Shown here: one piece after another, positions 1-6,041 of the stretch
How positions within the stretch are numbered: position 1 is the stretch's first letter
Layout of the letters: each line of letters opens with the position of its first letter
Assembly: GCA_905209865.1 (NCBI GenBank)
Contig: CAJLUP010000096.1
Location: forward strand, 1 to 6,759
Length of the DNA: 6,759 nt
Direction of reading: 5' to 3'
From: an uncultured Lachnospiraceae bacterium
Lineage (GTDB): Bacteria > Bacillota > Clostridia > Lachnospirales > Lachnospiraceae
Position numbers and translations under genes: made by a program
The notes under the pieces: generated by a model
Told to the model about the DNA's origin: nothing
What the model saw: the letters and a program-made list of their open reading frames with translations, nothing else
Databases searched by the model: none

Positions 1-298
1 AGATAATAGGGCGTCTCCCGCTGGGCGTTGAAAGCGTTGACGTCGGCGCGTATTTCCCCCAGCCGGGCAATGACGGCGTCCTCCCGGTGCTCGTGCAGGC
101 ACAGGAAAAAGTGTCCGGCCTCACCGCGCGCGGCGGCCTCGTCCGGCCGGATATGGCGTCCCAGCACCTGCATCACATGGCGCAGCGTATCGTTGCCCTC
201 TTTGGGGCCGAAAATCTCATTGATGAGGCGGTAGTCCATCAGGTTCAGCGAAACAACGGTGAAGGCGCCAGGCTTTGCGCCATCCAGAACACGGCGGC
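1..298 (-). CDS. Degenerate GGDEF-domain protein, internal fragment (broken at both ends)
   Basis: Read on the minus strand, one uninterrupted frame runs from about position 298 off the left edge of the window. It begins RVLDGAKPGAFTVVSLNL and continues MDYRLINEIFGPKEGNDTLR. This matches the first half of a GGDEF (diguanylate cyclase) domain: the beta strand, then the FKxIND-like segment (here YRLINE), then the G-x-x-x-G-N-x-x-L helix. Where an active enzyme has GGDEF, this frame reads ARGEAGHFFLCL. The catalytic motif is therefore degenerate, a variant I recall from clostridial GGDEF-EAL proteins, where the domain is probably regulatory and not catalytic. No start codon or N-terminal sensor is present, because the frame is cut at the junction near 285-300. 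Codons are strongly GC-ending, unlike all the other genes here. The domain assignment is fairly secure. Whether it belongs next to its present neighbour is doubtful. Confidence 0.66.
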
Positions 299-1174
299 AG
301 GAATACTGATCAGCACTTTGAATACAGGAGCTGTAAGGTTGAAAGCAAGGGCGCTTCCAGCGGCTTCCGAAGGGTAAAAACGGTACAGCACGATCGAAGC
401 GGCAAAAAGAACGATGATTAAAACAAGGGCGGCGCCGATCATGGGAATATTGAGATAGGAAGCGTTTCGTTCAAGCAGACGGGTGAACAATGGAAACGGA
501 GAAAAATATTCCGCAAGTTTTACAGATAACGTGCTGTAGGTGTTAAATGTTGTTTGGAAAAAAGCGTCCTGCAGTGAAGGCAGCAGCGTCAATACAAGGC
601 TTGGATAGACGCCGATGACAAGTGTTCCGAGGAACATCGTTACGTTTTGTCCGGTCAGCATTCCTGCAAAAATACATGTGTGATAGATCAGGAGGAATCC
701 GAGGATACCTACTCCCATTGACAGAAAACATTCTGCGGCAAGAGACGGGGTCATAATTCCTTTTCCGGCGCCTACAAGGATCGTCAGCACAGTACATATT
801 ACATAAGGAACGAGAAAAAGGAAAAGTCCTGACAGATAAGAGATCCCGAACAACTGATGGCGCTTTAGTGGAAGTCCGTGATAAAAATCAAGCTTTTCTT
901 TTTTATGCATGAATTGAAATCCGCTTATTCCAATCGTTACTCCGAGAATTCCGATCAGTATGATGAGAAAAGCGGAATTATATCCACTGATGAATCCGGA
1001 AAATGTATCCGCGAATTCTTTTGATATTTCCGGAAGATCGGAATAGCTGTCAAGGTAGATCAGTGTGTAAACAGGCATTGACAGAAAGAACAGGACGCCG
1101 GAAAGGGCGGCAAGCCATCCTCTGTGACGTATGTCCTCCCAAATAAGTTTAATATAAGAAATCTTTGATATCAT
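245..1174 (-). CDS. ABC-2 type transporter permease, C-terminally truncated
   Basis: This is an integral membrane permease that would pair with the ATPase encoded just upstream. After a short cytoplasmic N-terminus it shows about six hydrophobic spans, near residues 18-38, 67-88, 108-135, 145-170, 178-203 and 245-268. The segment HKKEKLDFYHGLPLKRHQLF (about residues 90-109) is typical of permeases in GntR/ABC operons of clostridia, where a cytoplasmic KxxLDxYHSLP-like loop recurs. The start is well supported: GGAGG lies 9 nt before the ATG at 1174, inside the end of the ATPase gene, which it overlaps by 26 bp. From about residue 292 onward the reading is not permease. The last 17 or so residues, to a TGA at 245-247, are read out of frame through the foreign GGDEF piece. 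Relatives are, as I recall, around twice this length, so this copy would not be functional as written. The substrate is unknown. Confidence 0.8.
   Translation of the reverse strand: MISKISYIKLIWEDIRHRGWLAALSGVLFFLSMPVYTLIYLDSYSDLPEISKEFADTFSGFISGYNSAFLIILIGILGVTIGISGFQFMHKKEKLDFYHGLPLKRHQLFGISYLSGLFLFLVPYVICTVLTILVGAGKGIMTPSLAAECFLSMGVGILGFLLIYHTCIFAGMLTGQNVTMFLGTLVIGVYPSLVLTLLPSLQDAFFQTTFNTYSTLSVKLAEYFSPFPLFTRLLERNASYLNIPMIGAALVLIIVLFAASIVLYRFYPSEAAGSALAFNLTAPVFKVLISIPAAVFWMAQSLAPSPLFR
280..305. other. Abrupt junction between high-GC GGDEF fragment and the permease gene
   Basis: Recognisable permease sequence (FKVLISIPAAV, minus strand) stops in this interval, and recognisable GGDEF sequence (RVLDGAKPG, a different minus-strand frame) starts within the same few bases. 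G+C falls from 189 of 300 bases (1-300) to 139 of 300 (301-600). I see no inverted repeat, target duplication, transposase or attachment site at the join. Only a short GC-rich run, about ctgccgccgtg on the minus strand, could belong to either side. An assembly chimera is the likeliest cause. A real recombination event is the alternative. Confidence 0.72.
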
Positions 1175-2051
1175 AACCGGCTGCCTCCGTTTCGCTTATA
1201 AATATTTCTTCGAGTGTGAGCGGAAGGACTTCCGCAAAAACAGGATCATAAGTCTGTACAGCAGAAAGAATTTCTGATTGATTTCCGCGAAGAGTGAGCG
1301 TCAGTAAAGAACCGGAGCGCTCCATCTTCAGTATTTTTATGGAAGACAGAAACTGCTGTTCCTTATGTGAGTCTTGGATGACACATTGCAGTTTGCAGAC
1401 AGAGTATTTCATCTGATCTAAACTTTGGGTAAGCAGAAGTTTTCCCTGATGCAAAAGTCCGATGCTGTCACAGAAATCTTCGAGCTCCCGCAGATTATGT
1501 GAAGAGATGATCGGTGTGAAATCCCGATTCAATATCTCTGCGGCAAACAGGCTTTTAACAGCCTGACGGACAACCGGATCCAGTCCGTCGAATGTCTCGT
1601 CACAAAGGAGATATTTTGTTCCGGTACAAAGACCGAGCAAAATCGATACTTGTTTTTTCATTCCTTTTGAAAAGCTGCTGATCTTTCTTTTTGGGTTGAG
1701 ATTAAATTTTTTTGTAAGAGAGTCAAACAGTTTTCTGTTAAATGACGGGTAACAGAGCATGTAGTAATTTCGCATTTGTTCGATATCTGCATTCGGAAAA
1801 AAGTAAGGTGTGTCCGATAGAAAGCAGACTTGTGATTTTACGGAAGGGTTCTCGAAAACAGGCTGTCCGTCAATGAGAACTTCCCCTTCGTTTGGTTTGA
1901 GAATACCGGATATCATACGCAGGAGCGTACTTTTTCCGGCCCCGTTTGATCCGATGAGTCCGAACACCATTCCGTCCTGAATAGAGGTTGTGACGTGATC
2001 GGAAGCGTGGATCATCCGAAATGTTTTGTCAAGATTCTTCAACTCGATCAT
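1149..2051 (-). CDS. ABC transporter ATP-binding protein of a GntR-linked (YtrB-like) exporter
   Basis: This is a 300-residue cytoplasmic ATPase that would energise the adjacent permease. Visible motifs are Walker A GSNGAGKST (34-42), a degenerate signature SFSKGMKKQ (126-134, in place of LSGGQ), Walker B YLLCDETFDGLD (147-158, with D151 and E152) and the switch histidine in SSHNL (H185). At the Q-loop position the sequence reads CFLSDTPYFF, without an obvious glutamine, a form I recall from this family. About 80 residues after the nucleotide-binding core form a C-terminal accessory domain. The start is placed at the ATG at 2051 and not at an upstream in-frame ATG at 2177. An AAAGGAG site lies 8 nt before 2051, and the protein then begins MIELKNLDKTF as ABC domains do. 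It overlaps the repressor gene by 23 bp and the permease by 26 bp, which suggests translational coupling. The transported substrate cannot be read from sequence; cell-envelope stress or peptide export is common for such operons. Confidence 0.92.
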   Translation of the reverse strand: MIELKNLDKTFRMIHASDHVTTSIQDGMVFGLIGSNGAGKSTLLRMISGILKPNEGEVLIDGQPVFENPSVKSQVCFLSDTPYFFPNADIEQMRNYYMLCYPSFNRKLFDSLTKKFNLNPKRKISSFSKGMKKQVSILLGLCTGTKYLLCDETFDGLDPVVRQAVKSLFAAEILNRDFTPIISSHNLRELEDFCDSIGLLHQGKLLLTQSLDQMKYSVCKLQCVIQDSHKEQQFLSSIKILKMERSGSLLTLTLRGNQSEILSAVQTYDPVFAEVLPLTLEEIFISETEAAGYDIKDFLY

Positions 2052-2421
2052 GAGAGTTCTCCTTTCGATAGATCTGGTCAATAAGATGAGTAAAGTCTGC
2101 GCGTTTGATTCCCAGTTCTTTTCCATTCTTAATGAGGCGGACGGTATTTTCCAAAAGTTCTTTTTTTGTCTGTTCAATGAGTTCTGTCGTGTCAGAAACG
2201 AAATTTCCCCGTCCTTTTACAGGATAAATATAGTGCTCCTGCTCTAATAATGCGTACGCTTTCTGTATCGTATTCGGATTGATTGAAAGCTCTATGGCAA
2301 GGGAGCGAACGGAAGGCATCTGCGAATCGGGCGGAAGTACGCCTTTTAAAATAAGAGTTTGAAATCTTTTTGCAATCTGTTCATATAACGGCAGTTTGCT
2401 TTGATAGTCAATGGAGATCAT
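2029..2421 (-). CDS. GntR-family transcriptional regulator, YtrA-like subfamily
   Basis: This 130-residue regulator has an N-terminal winged helix-turn-helix. The opening PLYEQIAKRFQTLILKGVL, then the recognition region MPSVRSLAIELSINPNTIQ, then the wing YIYPVKGRGNFVSD (ending near residue 77) are standard for GntR proteins. Only about 50 residues follow. That excludes the large FadR, HutC or MocR effector domains and fits the short YtrA subfamily, which normally represses its own ABC transporter operon. The start at 2421 is supported by an AAAGGAAGG site 6 to 8 nt upstream and by the family's usual N-terminus. It is the first gene of the operon. A GTGTA/TACAC dyad lies between its start codon and its -10 box, consistent with autorepression. 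The inducing ligand is unknown. Confidence 0.93.
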   Translation of the reverse strand: MISIDYQSKLPLYEQIAKRFQTLILKGVLPPDSQMPSVRSLAIELSINPNTIQKAYALLEQEHYIYPVKGRGNFVSDTTELIEQTKKELLENTVRLIKNGKELGIKRADFTHLIDQIYRKENSHDRVEES

Positions 2422-2443
2422 ATTTGTTCCTTCCTTTAAAATG

Positions 2444-2476
2444 AGTGTATTAAGTGTATTACGATATATAGTACAC
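2444..2476. promoter_or_regulatory. Probable GntR (YtrA-type) operator with a tandem half-site
   Basis: An imperfect dyad GTGTA-N13-TACAC occupies 2454-2476. The match extends inward as GTGTAnTA...TAnTACAC. Its left half is part of a perfect tandem 9-bp repeat, AGTGTATTA at 2444-2452 and again at 2453-2461, which gives an extra half-site. The dyad starts 2 bp downstream of the proposed -10 box and covers the expected transcription start. A bound repressor would therefore block the GntR/ABC operon. GTGTA/TACAC dyads are the known style of YtrA-subfamily operators; binding here is inferred. Confidence 0.66.
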
Positions 2477-2478
2477 CT

Positions 2479-2507
2479 ATCGTATCATGAATTTTGCATA
2501 ATGTCTA
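2479..2507 (-). promoter_or_regulatory. Promoter of the GntR/ABC operon
   Basis: On the minus strand, a -35 box TAGACA (2502-2507) and a -10 box TACGAT (2479-2484) are separated by exactly 17 bp. The -10 is preceded by TGA, an extended -10 TGn element. Transcription would start near 2472, inside the operator, about 50 bp before the GntR start codon. Confidence 0.6.
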
Positions 2508-2558
2508 TATGAAAAAGAAAAATAAGAGAGAAATATGGAAAGATAAAGAATGTAAATC

Positions 2559-2587
2559 TTGTGTAATGAAACGAATAGTGCTATGAT
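2559..2587 (+). promoter_or_regulatory. Promoter of the folate operon
   Basis: A -35 box TTGTGT (2559-2564) and a -10 box TATGAT (2582-2587) are spaced by 17 bp, a good housekeeping sigma-A type match. Transcription would start near 2594. That leaves about 60 nt of leader before the preferred folC start. The first transcribed bases could fold into a small hairpin, CGGC-AAGCAA-GCCG (2597-2610). No THF riboswitch pattern is recognisable in this short leader. Confidence 0.65.
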
Positions 2588-2641
2588 AAGTCTGCTCGGC
2601 AAGCAAGCCGGCAATGAACAAATTTATCATTTATTTTCAGG

Positions 2642-2647
2642 AAAGGA
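2642..2647 (+). promoter_or_regulatory. Ribosome binding site that favours the GTG start of folC
   Basis: AAAGGA lies 8 nt before a GTG at 2656. The upstream in-frame ATG at 2614 has only gcaagccggca before it, with no purine-rich site. The site therefore decides the start in favour of GTG. Confidence 0.65.
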
Positions 2648-2655
2648 ATAAAAGT

Positions 2656-4005
2656 GTGACCTATAAAGAAGCAAGGGTATATTTGGATGAGTTGTCCAAA
2701 TACGGAAGTGTACTTGGCTTAGATACAATTCGAGGTCTGCTGCGTGAACTTGGTAATCCCCAGGATCGGCTGAGGTTCATACATATCGCAGGAACGAATG
2801 GAAAAGGATCTGTGCTCGCTTACACTTCTACAATATTAAGTGAAGCAGGATACCGGATCGGGCGTTATGTATCACCGACAGTCGTTTCATATCGTGAGCG
2901 GATACAAGTTGACGGAGATATGATATCGAAGCATAGTTTTGCAGAAGAGACAGAAAAAGTTCAAGATGCTATCGTTCGGTTAAAAGAAGCGAAAGAACCG
3001 CTTCCGACAGTCTTTGAGGCTGAGACGGCGATAGCTTTTTTGTATTTTGAAAAGAAAAAATGTGACTTTGTTGTTTTGGAATCAGGGTTGGGAGGCAAAG
3101 AAGATGCGACCAATATTGTGAAAAATACAGTTTGCGCCGTGTTTTCTTCGATCAGTATGGATCATGTCGGGATCATCGGCAATACACTCTCTGAGATTGT
3201 GGAAACTAAAGCCGGGATCATGAAACCGGGATGTACGGTAGTGTCGGCGCCGCAAAAATCTGAAGTGCGGATTGTTTTGGAACGAAAAGCAAAGGAACTT
3301 GGATGCCCGCTCTTTTATGCAGAGCCGGAAAAAGCTGTTATCTTAGAAGAAGATTACCACGGTATGAGGTTTTCTTATAAAAGTACCGAAAATATACAGA
3401 TCCGTCTGTCAGGAACTTATCAGCTGATCAATGCAGTTACTGCGTGGGAGACCGTACATGTTCTGAAACAGTCAGAAGAGAAGCCGTTTTGGCAGAAGGA
3501 ACAAGACTGGGAACAGTCGGTGAAGGCAGGTTTTTTGAAAACAGAATGGTTCGGAAGATTTACTAATATTTCAGAGCGTCCGATCGTTCTTGTGGACGGC
3601 GCTCATAATGAGGATGCGGCAAAAAGGCTGGCGGAATCGGTACGGACGTATTTCCCGGGAAAGAAACTGATCTATATTATGGGCGTTTTTCGGGATAAAG
3701 AATATGATAAGATCATTCGGAGCATGATCCCTTATGCAAGATGTGTGTATACAGTGGATCTTCCCAATACGGAACGGACCTTAAGTGCACAGAAACTAAA
3801 AGAAGCCGTTTTGGCAGAATCAAAAGATGTGCCGGTATATGCAGTCGGACAGATCCGACAGGCGGTGAAAAAAGCGCTTCGGGATGCGGGGGAAGACGAT
3901 ATTATTCTTGCATTCGGATCTCTGTCTTATTTAGGGCAGGTAAAAGAAGCGGTTTACAAAGAGCAGACGGAGCAAAAAAGGCATTTAATAGAAGATGAAG
4001 GATGA
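2656..4005 (+). CDS. folC: Folylpolyglutamate synthase / dihydrofolate synthase
   Basis: This cytoplasmic ATP-dependent ligase adds L-glutamate to dihydropteroate (dihydrofolate synthase) and to reduced folates (polyglutamylation). Counting from the GTG start (449 residues), it has the Mur-ligase-type P-loop GTNGKGS (46-52), the segment [12 protein letters not shown] (142-153), DHVGIIGNT (169-177) followed by [10 protein letters not shown], and the C-terminal domain motif [13 protein letters not shown] (313-325). All are diagnostic for FolC, and the length is normal. The protein beginning [13 protein letters not shown] aligns with the usual FolC N-terminus. An ATG at 2614 would add 14 untypical residues and lacks a ribosome binding site. 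It is the first gene of the folate operon, with its own promoter upstream and folE starting 4 nt after its stop. Whether it does both reactions or mainly one cannot be told from sequence. A lone FolC in a complete pathway is normally bifunctional. Confidence 0.95.
   Translation: MTYKEARVYLDELSKYGSVLGLDTIRGLLRELGNPQDRLRFIHIAGTNGKGSVLAYTSTILSEAGYRIGRYVSPTVVSYRERIQVDGDMISKHSFAEETEKVQDAIVRLKEAKEPLPTVFEAETAIAFLYFEKKKCDFVVLESGLGGKEDATNIVKNTVCAVFSSISMDHVGIIGNTLSEIVETKAGIMKPGCTVVSAPQKSEVRIVLERKAKELGCPLFYAEPEKAVILEEDYHGMRFSYKSTENIQIRLSGTYQLINAVTAWETVHVLKQSEEKPFWQKEQDWEQSVKAGFLKTEWFGRFTNISERPIVLVDGAHNEDAAKRLAESVRTYFPGKKLIYIMGVFRDKEYDKIIRSMIPYARCVYTVDLPNTERTLSAQKLKEAVLAESKDVPVYAVGQIRQAVKKALRDAGEDDIILAFGSLSYLGQVKEAVYKEQTEQKRHLIEDEG
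3998..4002 (+). promoter_or_regulatory. Ribosome binding site that favours the second ATG of folE
   Basis: AAGGA at 3998-4002 is 7 nt before the ATG at 4010, inside the end of folC. The earlier in-frame ATG at 3995 has only a weak GAAG directly against it. Starting at 4010 also removes an odd MKDEK extension. Confidence 0.55.
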
Positions 4006-4009
4006 AAAA

Positions 4010-4570
4010 ATGATAGATCAGGAGAAAGTAAAAGAAGCAGTCAGATTATTATTGGAAGGAATCGGAGAGGATGTCGGAAGGGAAGGGCTGATTGATACGC
4101 CGGATCGGATCGCCAGAATGTGTGAGGAAATATACGGCGGGTACGAAGAAGATGCAAAACACCATTTAAGGAAAACGTTTCATGCGCAAAACAGCGAGAT
4201 GGTTGTGGAAAAGGATATTACTTTTTATTCTATGTGTGAGCATCATCTTCTCCCTTTTTATGGGAAGGCTCATATTGCGTATCTTCCGGATGGGAAAGTC
4301 GTAGGTCTTAGTAAACTGGCTAGAACGGTAGAAGTGTTTGCAAGAAGACTCCAGCTTCAGGAACAGCTCACAGGGCAGATTGCAGATGCACTGATGGAAG
4401 AGATCGCGCCGAAAGGGGCGGCAGTTATTATTGAAGCGGAGCATATGTGTATGACGATGCGGGGAATAAAGAAACCGGGAAGTAAGACCGTGACGATTGC
4501 AAAAAGAGGAGCGTTTCAGACAGATCCTCTTTTGGAAGAACGTTTTTTCAGAATGCTTGAAAGAGGCTAG
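4010..4570 (+). CDS. folE: GTP cyclohydrolase I (type IA)
   Basis: FolE converts GTP and water to 7,8-dihydroneopterin triphosphate and formate, the entry step of folate synthesis. It normally works as a zinc-dependent homodecamer in the cytoplasm. The 186-residue protein contains [13 protein letters not shown] near the N-terminus, then [37 protein letters not shown], and the C-terminal [17 protein letters not shown]. The expected zinc ligands are present as C76, H79 and C147, and the catalytic histidines as H78 and H145 (by analogy with E. coli C110, H113, C181, H112 and H179). Nothing is missing, so this is the canonical zinc enzyme and not the FolE2 type. An alternative start at 3995 would add five residues and overlap folC by 11 bp. 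The gene lies second in the operon, with the HD-domain gene 47 nt downstream. Confidence 0.97.
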   Translation: MIDQEKVKEAVRLLLEGIGEDVGREGLIDTPDRIARMCEEIYGGYEEDAKHHLRKTFHAQNSEMVVEKDITFYSMCEHHLLPFYGKAHIAYLPDGKVVGLSKLARTVEVFARRLQLQEQLTGQIADALMEEIAPKGAAVIIEAEHMCMTMRGIKKPGSKTVTIAKRGAFQTDPLLEERFFRMLERG

Positions 4571-4598
4571 ATCAGACAGATGAAAGAAAAGGACTGTC

Positions 4599-4603
4599 GG
4601 AGG
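4599..4603 (+). promoter_or_regulatory. Distant Shine-Dalgarno of the HD-domain gene
   Basis: GGAGG is a perfect anti-16S match but sits 14 nt before the ATG at 4618, longer than the usual 5 to 9. No better in-frame ATG, GTG or TTG lies at normal distance. The gene may be translated less efficiently than its neighbours, or an intervening fold may shorten the spacing. Confidence 0.45.
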
Positions 4604-4617
4604 AAAAGATAAAAGAT

Positions 4618-5109
4618 ATGGAAAGAGTAAATGCGGTGATGAGTCATCCGTTATATAAAGAATATTACAGCAGGCTGGAAAAGGCGGAAAAAGACCGGAT
4701 TTTTTGCAGACATCAGATGTCTCATCTTCTTGATGTGGCAAGGATCGCGTATATTCTTAATTTGGAAAATGCAGACGGGTTTCGAAAAGATGTGATTTAT
4801 GCGGCGGCAGTGCTGCATGATATAGGCAAGTCACTTCAGTATGAGGAAGGGATTCCCCATGAGATCGCCGGAGAGGAGATCGCCGGAAAGATCCTGGCAG
4901 AACTTCCGAAGGAAATCGCTTTTTCTGAAGAAGAGAAGGCAGAGATCATCGCCGCGGTGCGCGGACATCGGCGGCTTCGAAAAAATGCAGGAAGATTGGA
5001 ACAGCTTCTGTATGAAGCGGATAAGGCGTCCAGGGTATGTTTTGCCTGTCCGGCACAGAGGGAATGTAACTGGGAAAAAGAAAAGAAAAATATGGAGATA
5101 AAAATATGA
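4618..5109 (+). CDS. HD-domain (HDIG) metal-dependent hydrolase in the folate operon
   Basis: This small 163-residue cytoplasmic protein belongs to the HD superfamily, phosphohydrolases and phosphodiesterases with one or two metal ions in a helical bundle. The metal-site pattern is complete: RHQMSH (H32/H36), VLHDIGKS (H67-D68), PHEIAGEE (H81), RGHRRL (H117) and the last ligand in EADKASR (D135). The C-terminal tail has a compact cysteine set, C141-x2-C144-x5-C150, followed by NW; with C30 it might hold a metal, but that is speculation. There is no signal peptide or membrane span. It lies between folE and folP and overlaps folP by 4 bp (ATGA), so it is very probably co-translated with folate genes. 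No dihydroneopterin triphosphate pyrophosphatase of the Nudix type is present. A plausible but unproven role is therefore removing phosphate from the FolE product. A general nucleotide phosphatase is the alternative. I do not recognise a named family member. Confidence 0.88.
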   Translation: MERVNAVMSHPLYKEYYSRLEKAEKDRIFCRHQMSHLLDVARIAYILNLENADGFRKDVIYAAAVLHDIGKSLQYEEGIPHEIAGEEIAGKILAELPKEIAFSEEEKAEIIAAVRGHRRLRKNAGRLEQLLYEADKASRVCFACPAQRECNWEKEKKNMEIKI

Positions 5110-5921
5110 TCATAGGCGGAAAAGAATTTGACACAGAACATAATACATATCTTATGGGGATTTTGAATGTGACCCCTGATTCCTTCTCGGATGGAGGTCG
5201 TTTTGATAAGATGGATGCGGCGTTATCTCATGCAGAGCAGATGGTGAGAGAGGGCGCGCATATTTTGGATGTAGGCGGGGAATCAACCCGTTCCGGTCAT
5301 GTTCAAATTACAGATGAGGAAGAGATCGGCAGGGTCGTTCCGGTTATTGAGAAACTGAAGAGGGAATTTGATGTTCCTGTTTCTATTGATACATATAAAA
5401 GTGCGGTGGCAGAGGCGGCGATTCGTGCCGGAGCCGATCTTGTAAATGATATATGGGGATTGAAATATGATGAAAAAATGGCGGGCGTTATTGCTGCAAA
5501 TCAAGTTGCGTGCTGCCTGATGCATAACCGGACGGAGGCGTCATACAACAGGTTTCTTCCTGATTTTATGGAAGATATGAGAGAGTGTGTTAAAATTGCA
5601 GAACGGGCAGGGATCTCTCAGGATCAGATGATTCTTGATCCCGGAGTCGGCTTTGGAAAGACATATGAAATGAATTTGGAGATCATACAGAAGCTGGAGG
5701 TGATGCATGAATTGCATCTTCCGATCCTTCTTGGAACGTCCCGGAAATCCGTGATCGGTCTTACACTGGATCTTCCGGCAGACGAGCGGGAAGAAGGAAC
5801 GGCAGTGACGACGGTCTATGCAGTGCAGAAGCGATGTGCATTTGTACGCGTTCATGATGTGGAAAAAAATAAAAGGGCAATTCTTATGACGCAGGCGATC
5901 ATGCGGGAACATGAAGTATAA
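5106..5921 (+). CDS. folP: Dihydropteroate synthase
   Basis: FolP condenses 6-hydroxymethyl-7,8-dihydropterin diphosphate with p-aminobenzoate to give 7,8-dihydropteroate; it is the cytoplasmic target of sulfonamides. The 271-residue TIM-barrel protein carries every usual motif: MGILNVTPDSFSDGGRF (17-33), DVGGESTRSG (55-64), VSIDTYKS (92-99), LVNDIWG (112-118), LDPGVGFGKT (177-186, with the catalytic-region D178), GTSRKS (210-215, with K214) and RVHD (248-251). Length is normal and there is no obvious lesion. The start ATG overlaps the HD gene's stop as ATGA, and a GGAG site lies 7 nt upstream, which supports both the start and coupling. A 120-nt gap with a strong hairpin follows before folBK. 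Whether any residue confers sulfonamide resistance cannot be judged without an alignment. Confidence 0.97.
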   Translation: MIIGGKEFDTEHNTYLMGILNVTPDSFSDGGRFDKMDAALSHAEQMVREGAHILDVGGESTRSGHVQITDEEEIGRVVPVIEKLKREFDVPVSIDTYKSAVAEAAIRAGADLVNDIWGLKYDEKMAGVIAANQVACCLMHNRTEASYNRFLPDFMEDMRECVKIAERAGISQDQMILDPGVGFGKTYEMNLEIIQKLEVMHELHLPILLGTSRKSVIGLTLDLPADEREEGTAVTTVYAVQKRCAFVRVHDVEKNKRAILMTQAIMREHEV

Positions 5922-5938
5922 TCAGGACTGTAAAACAG

Positions 5939-5973
5939 GCAAGCGAAGCTGTCGGGCTGACTGCTTCGCTTGC
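5939..5973 (+). repeat. 35-nt symmetrical stem-loop between folP and folBK
   Basis: GCAAGCGAAGC (5939-5949) is the exact reverse complement of GCTTCGCTTGC (5963-5973). Inside, one U-U mismatch is followed by GTC/GAC pairs (5951-5953 with 5959-5961) closing a GGGCT loop, so the whole element is symmetrical. A small CTGT-AAA-ACAG hairpin (5928-5938) abuts it on the 5' side. Only GTGCAGTTTAG follows, with no U-tract, so it is a poor intrinsic terminator. It is more likely a stability or processing element, or a partial attenuator, tuning folBK relative to upstream genes. Confidence 0.7.
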
Positions 5974-6020
5974 GTGCAGTTTAGATAAAGGAAGGTTTGA
6001 CGTACAGGAGAATGTGCAGC

Positions 6021-6027
6021 GGAGAGG
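6021..6027 (+). promoter_or_regulatory. Distant Shine-Dalgarno of folBK
   Basis: GGAGAGG ends 14 nt before the ATG at 6042. The intervening bases, aagaaagatagaaa, hold only a weaker AGAAAG-like site. No better start fits, because the FolB domain begins within ten residues of this ATG. Confidence 0.4.
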
Positions 6028-6041
6028 AAGAAAGATAGAAA

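Noticed and set aside
87..377. Plus-strand open frame of 96 codons crossing the junction
   Set aside because: It is an antisense shadow of the GGDEF fragment and permease end and depends on the doubtful junction.
2049..2177. Longer version of the ATPase starting at ATG 2177
   Set aside because: The extra 42 residues are an out-of-frame reading of the GntR gene, whereas ATG 2051 has an excellent ribosome binding site and a normal ABC N-terminus.
2588..2655. THF (folate) riboswitch in the folC leader
   Set aside because: Such riboswitches do occur upstream of clostridial folate genes, but the leader is too short and I cannot find the conserved aptamer core or pseudoknot strands.
4166..4741. 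Minus-strand open frame of 191 codons
   Set aside because: It is antisense to folE and the start of the HD gene, both of which have strong family motifs; its translation resembles no protein family.
5939..5985. Rho-independent terminator after folP
   Set aside because: The stem is strong, but only GTGCAGTTTAG follows. There is no U-run directly after the stem, so efficient termination is unlikely; it is listed as a stem-loop instead.
5997..6038. Short leader peptide (TTG or ATG start) before folBK
   Set aside because: The 8 to 13 codon frame ends at TAG 6036-6038, but its Shine-Dalgarno bases lie almost against the start codon and it has no notable codon runs.
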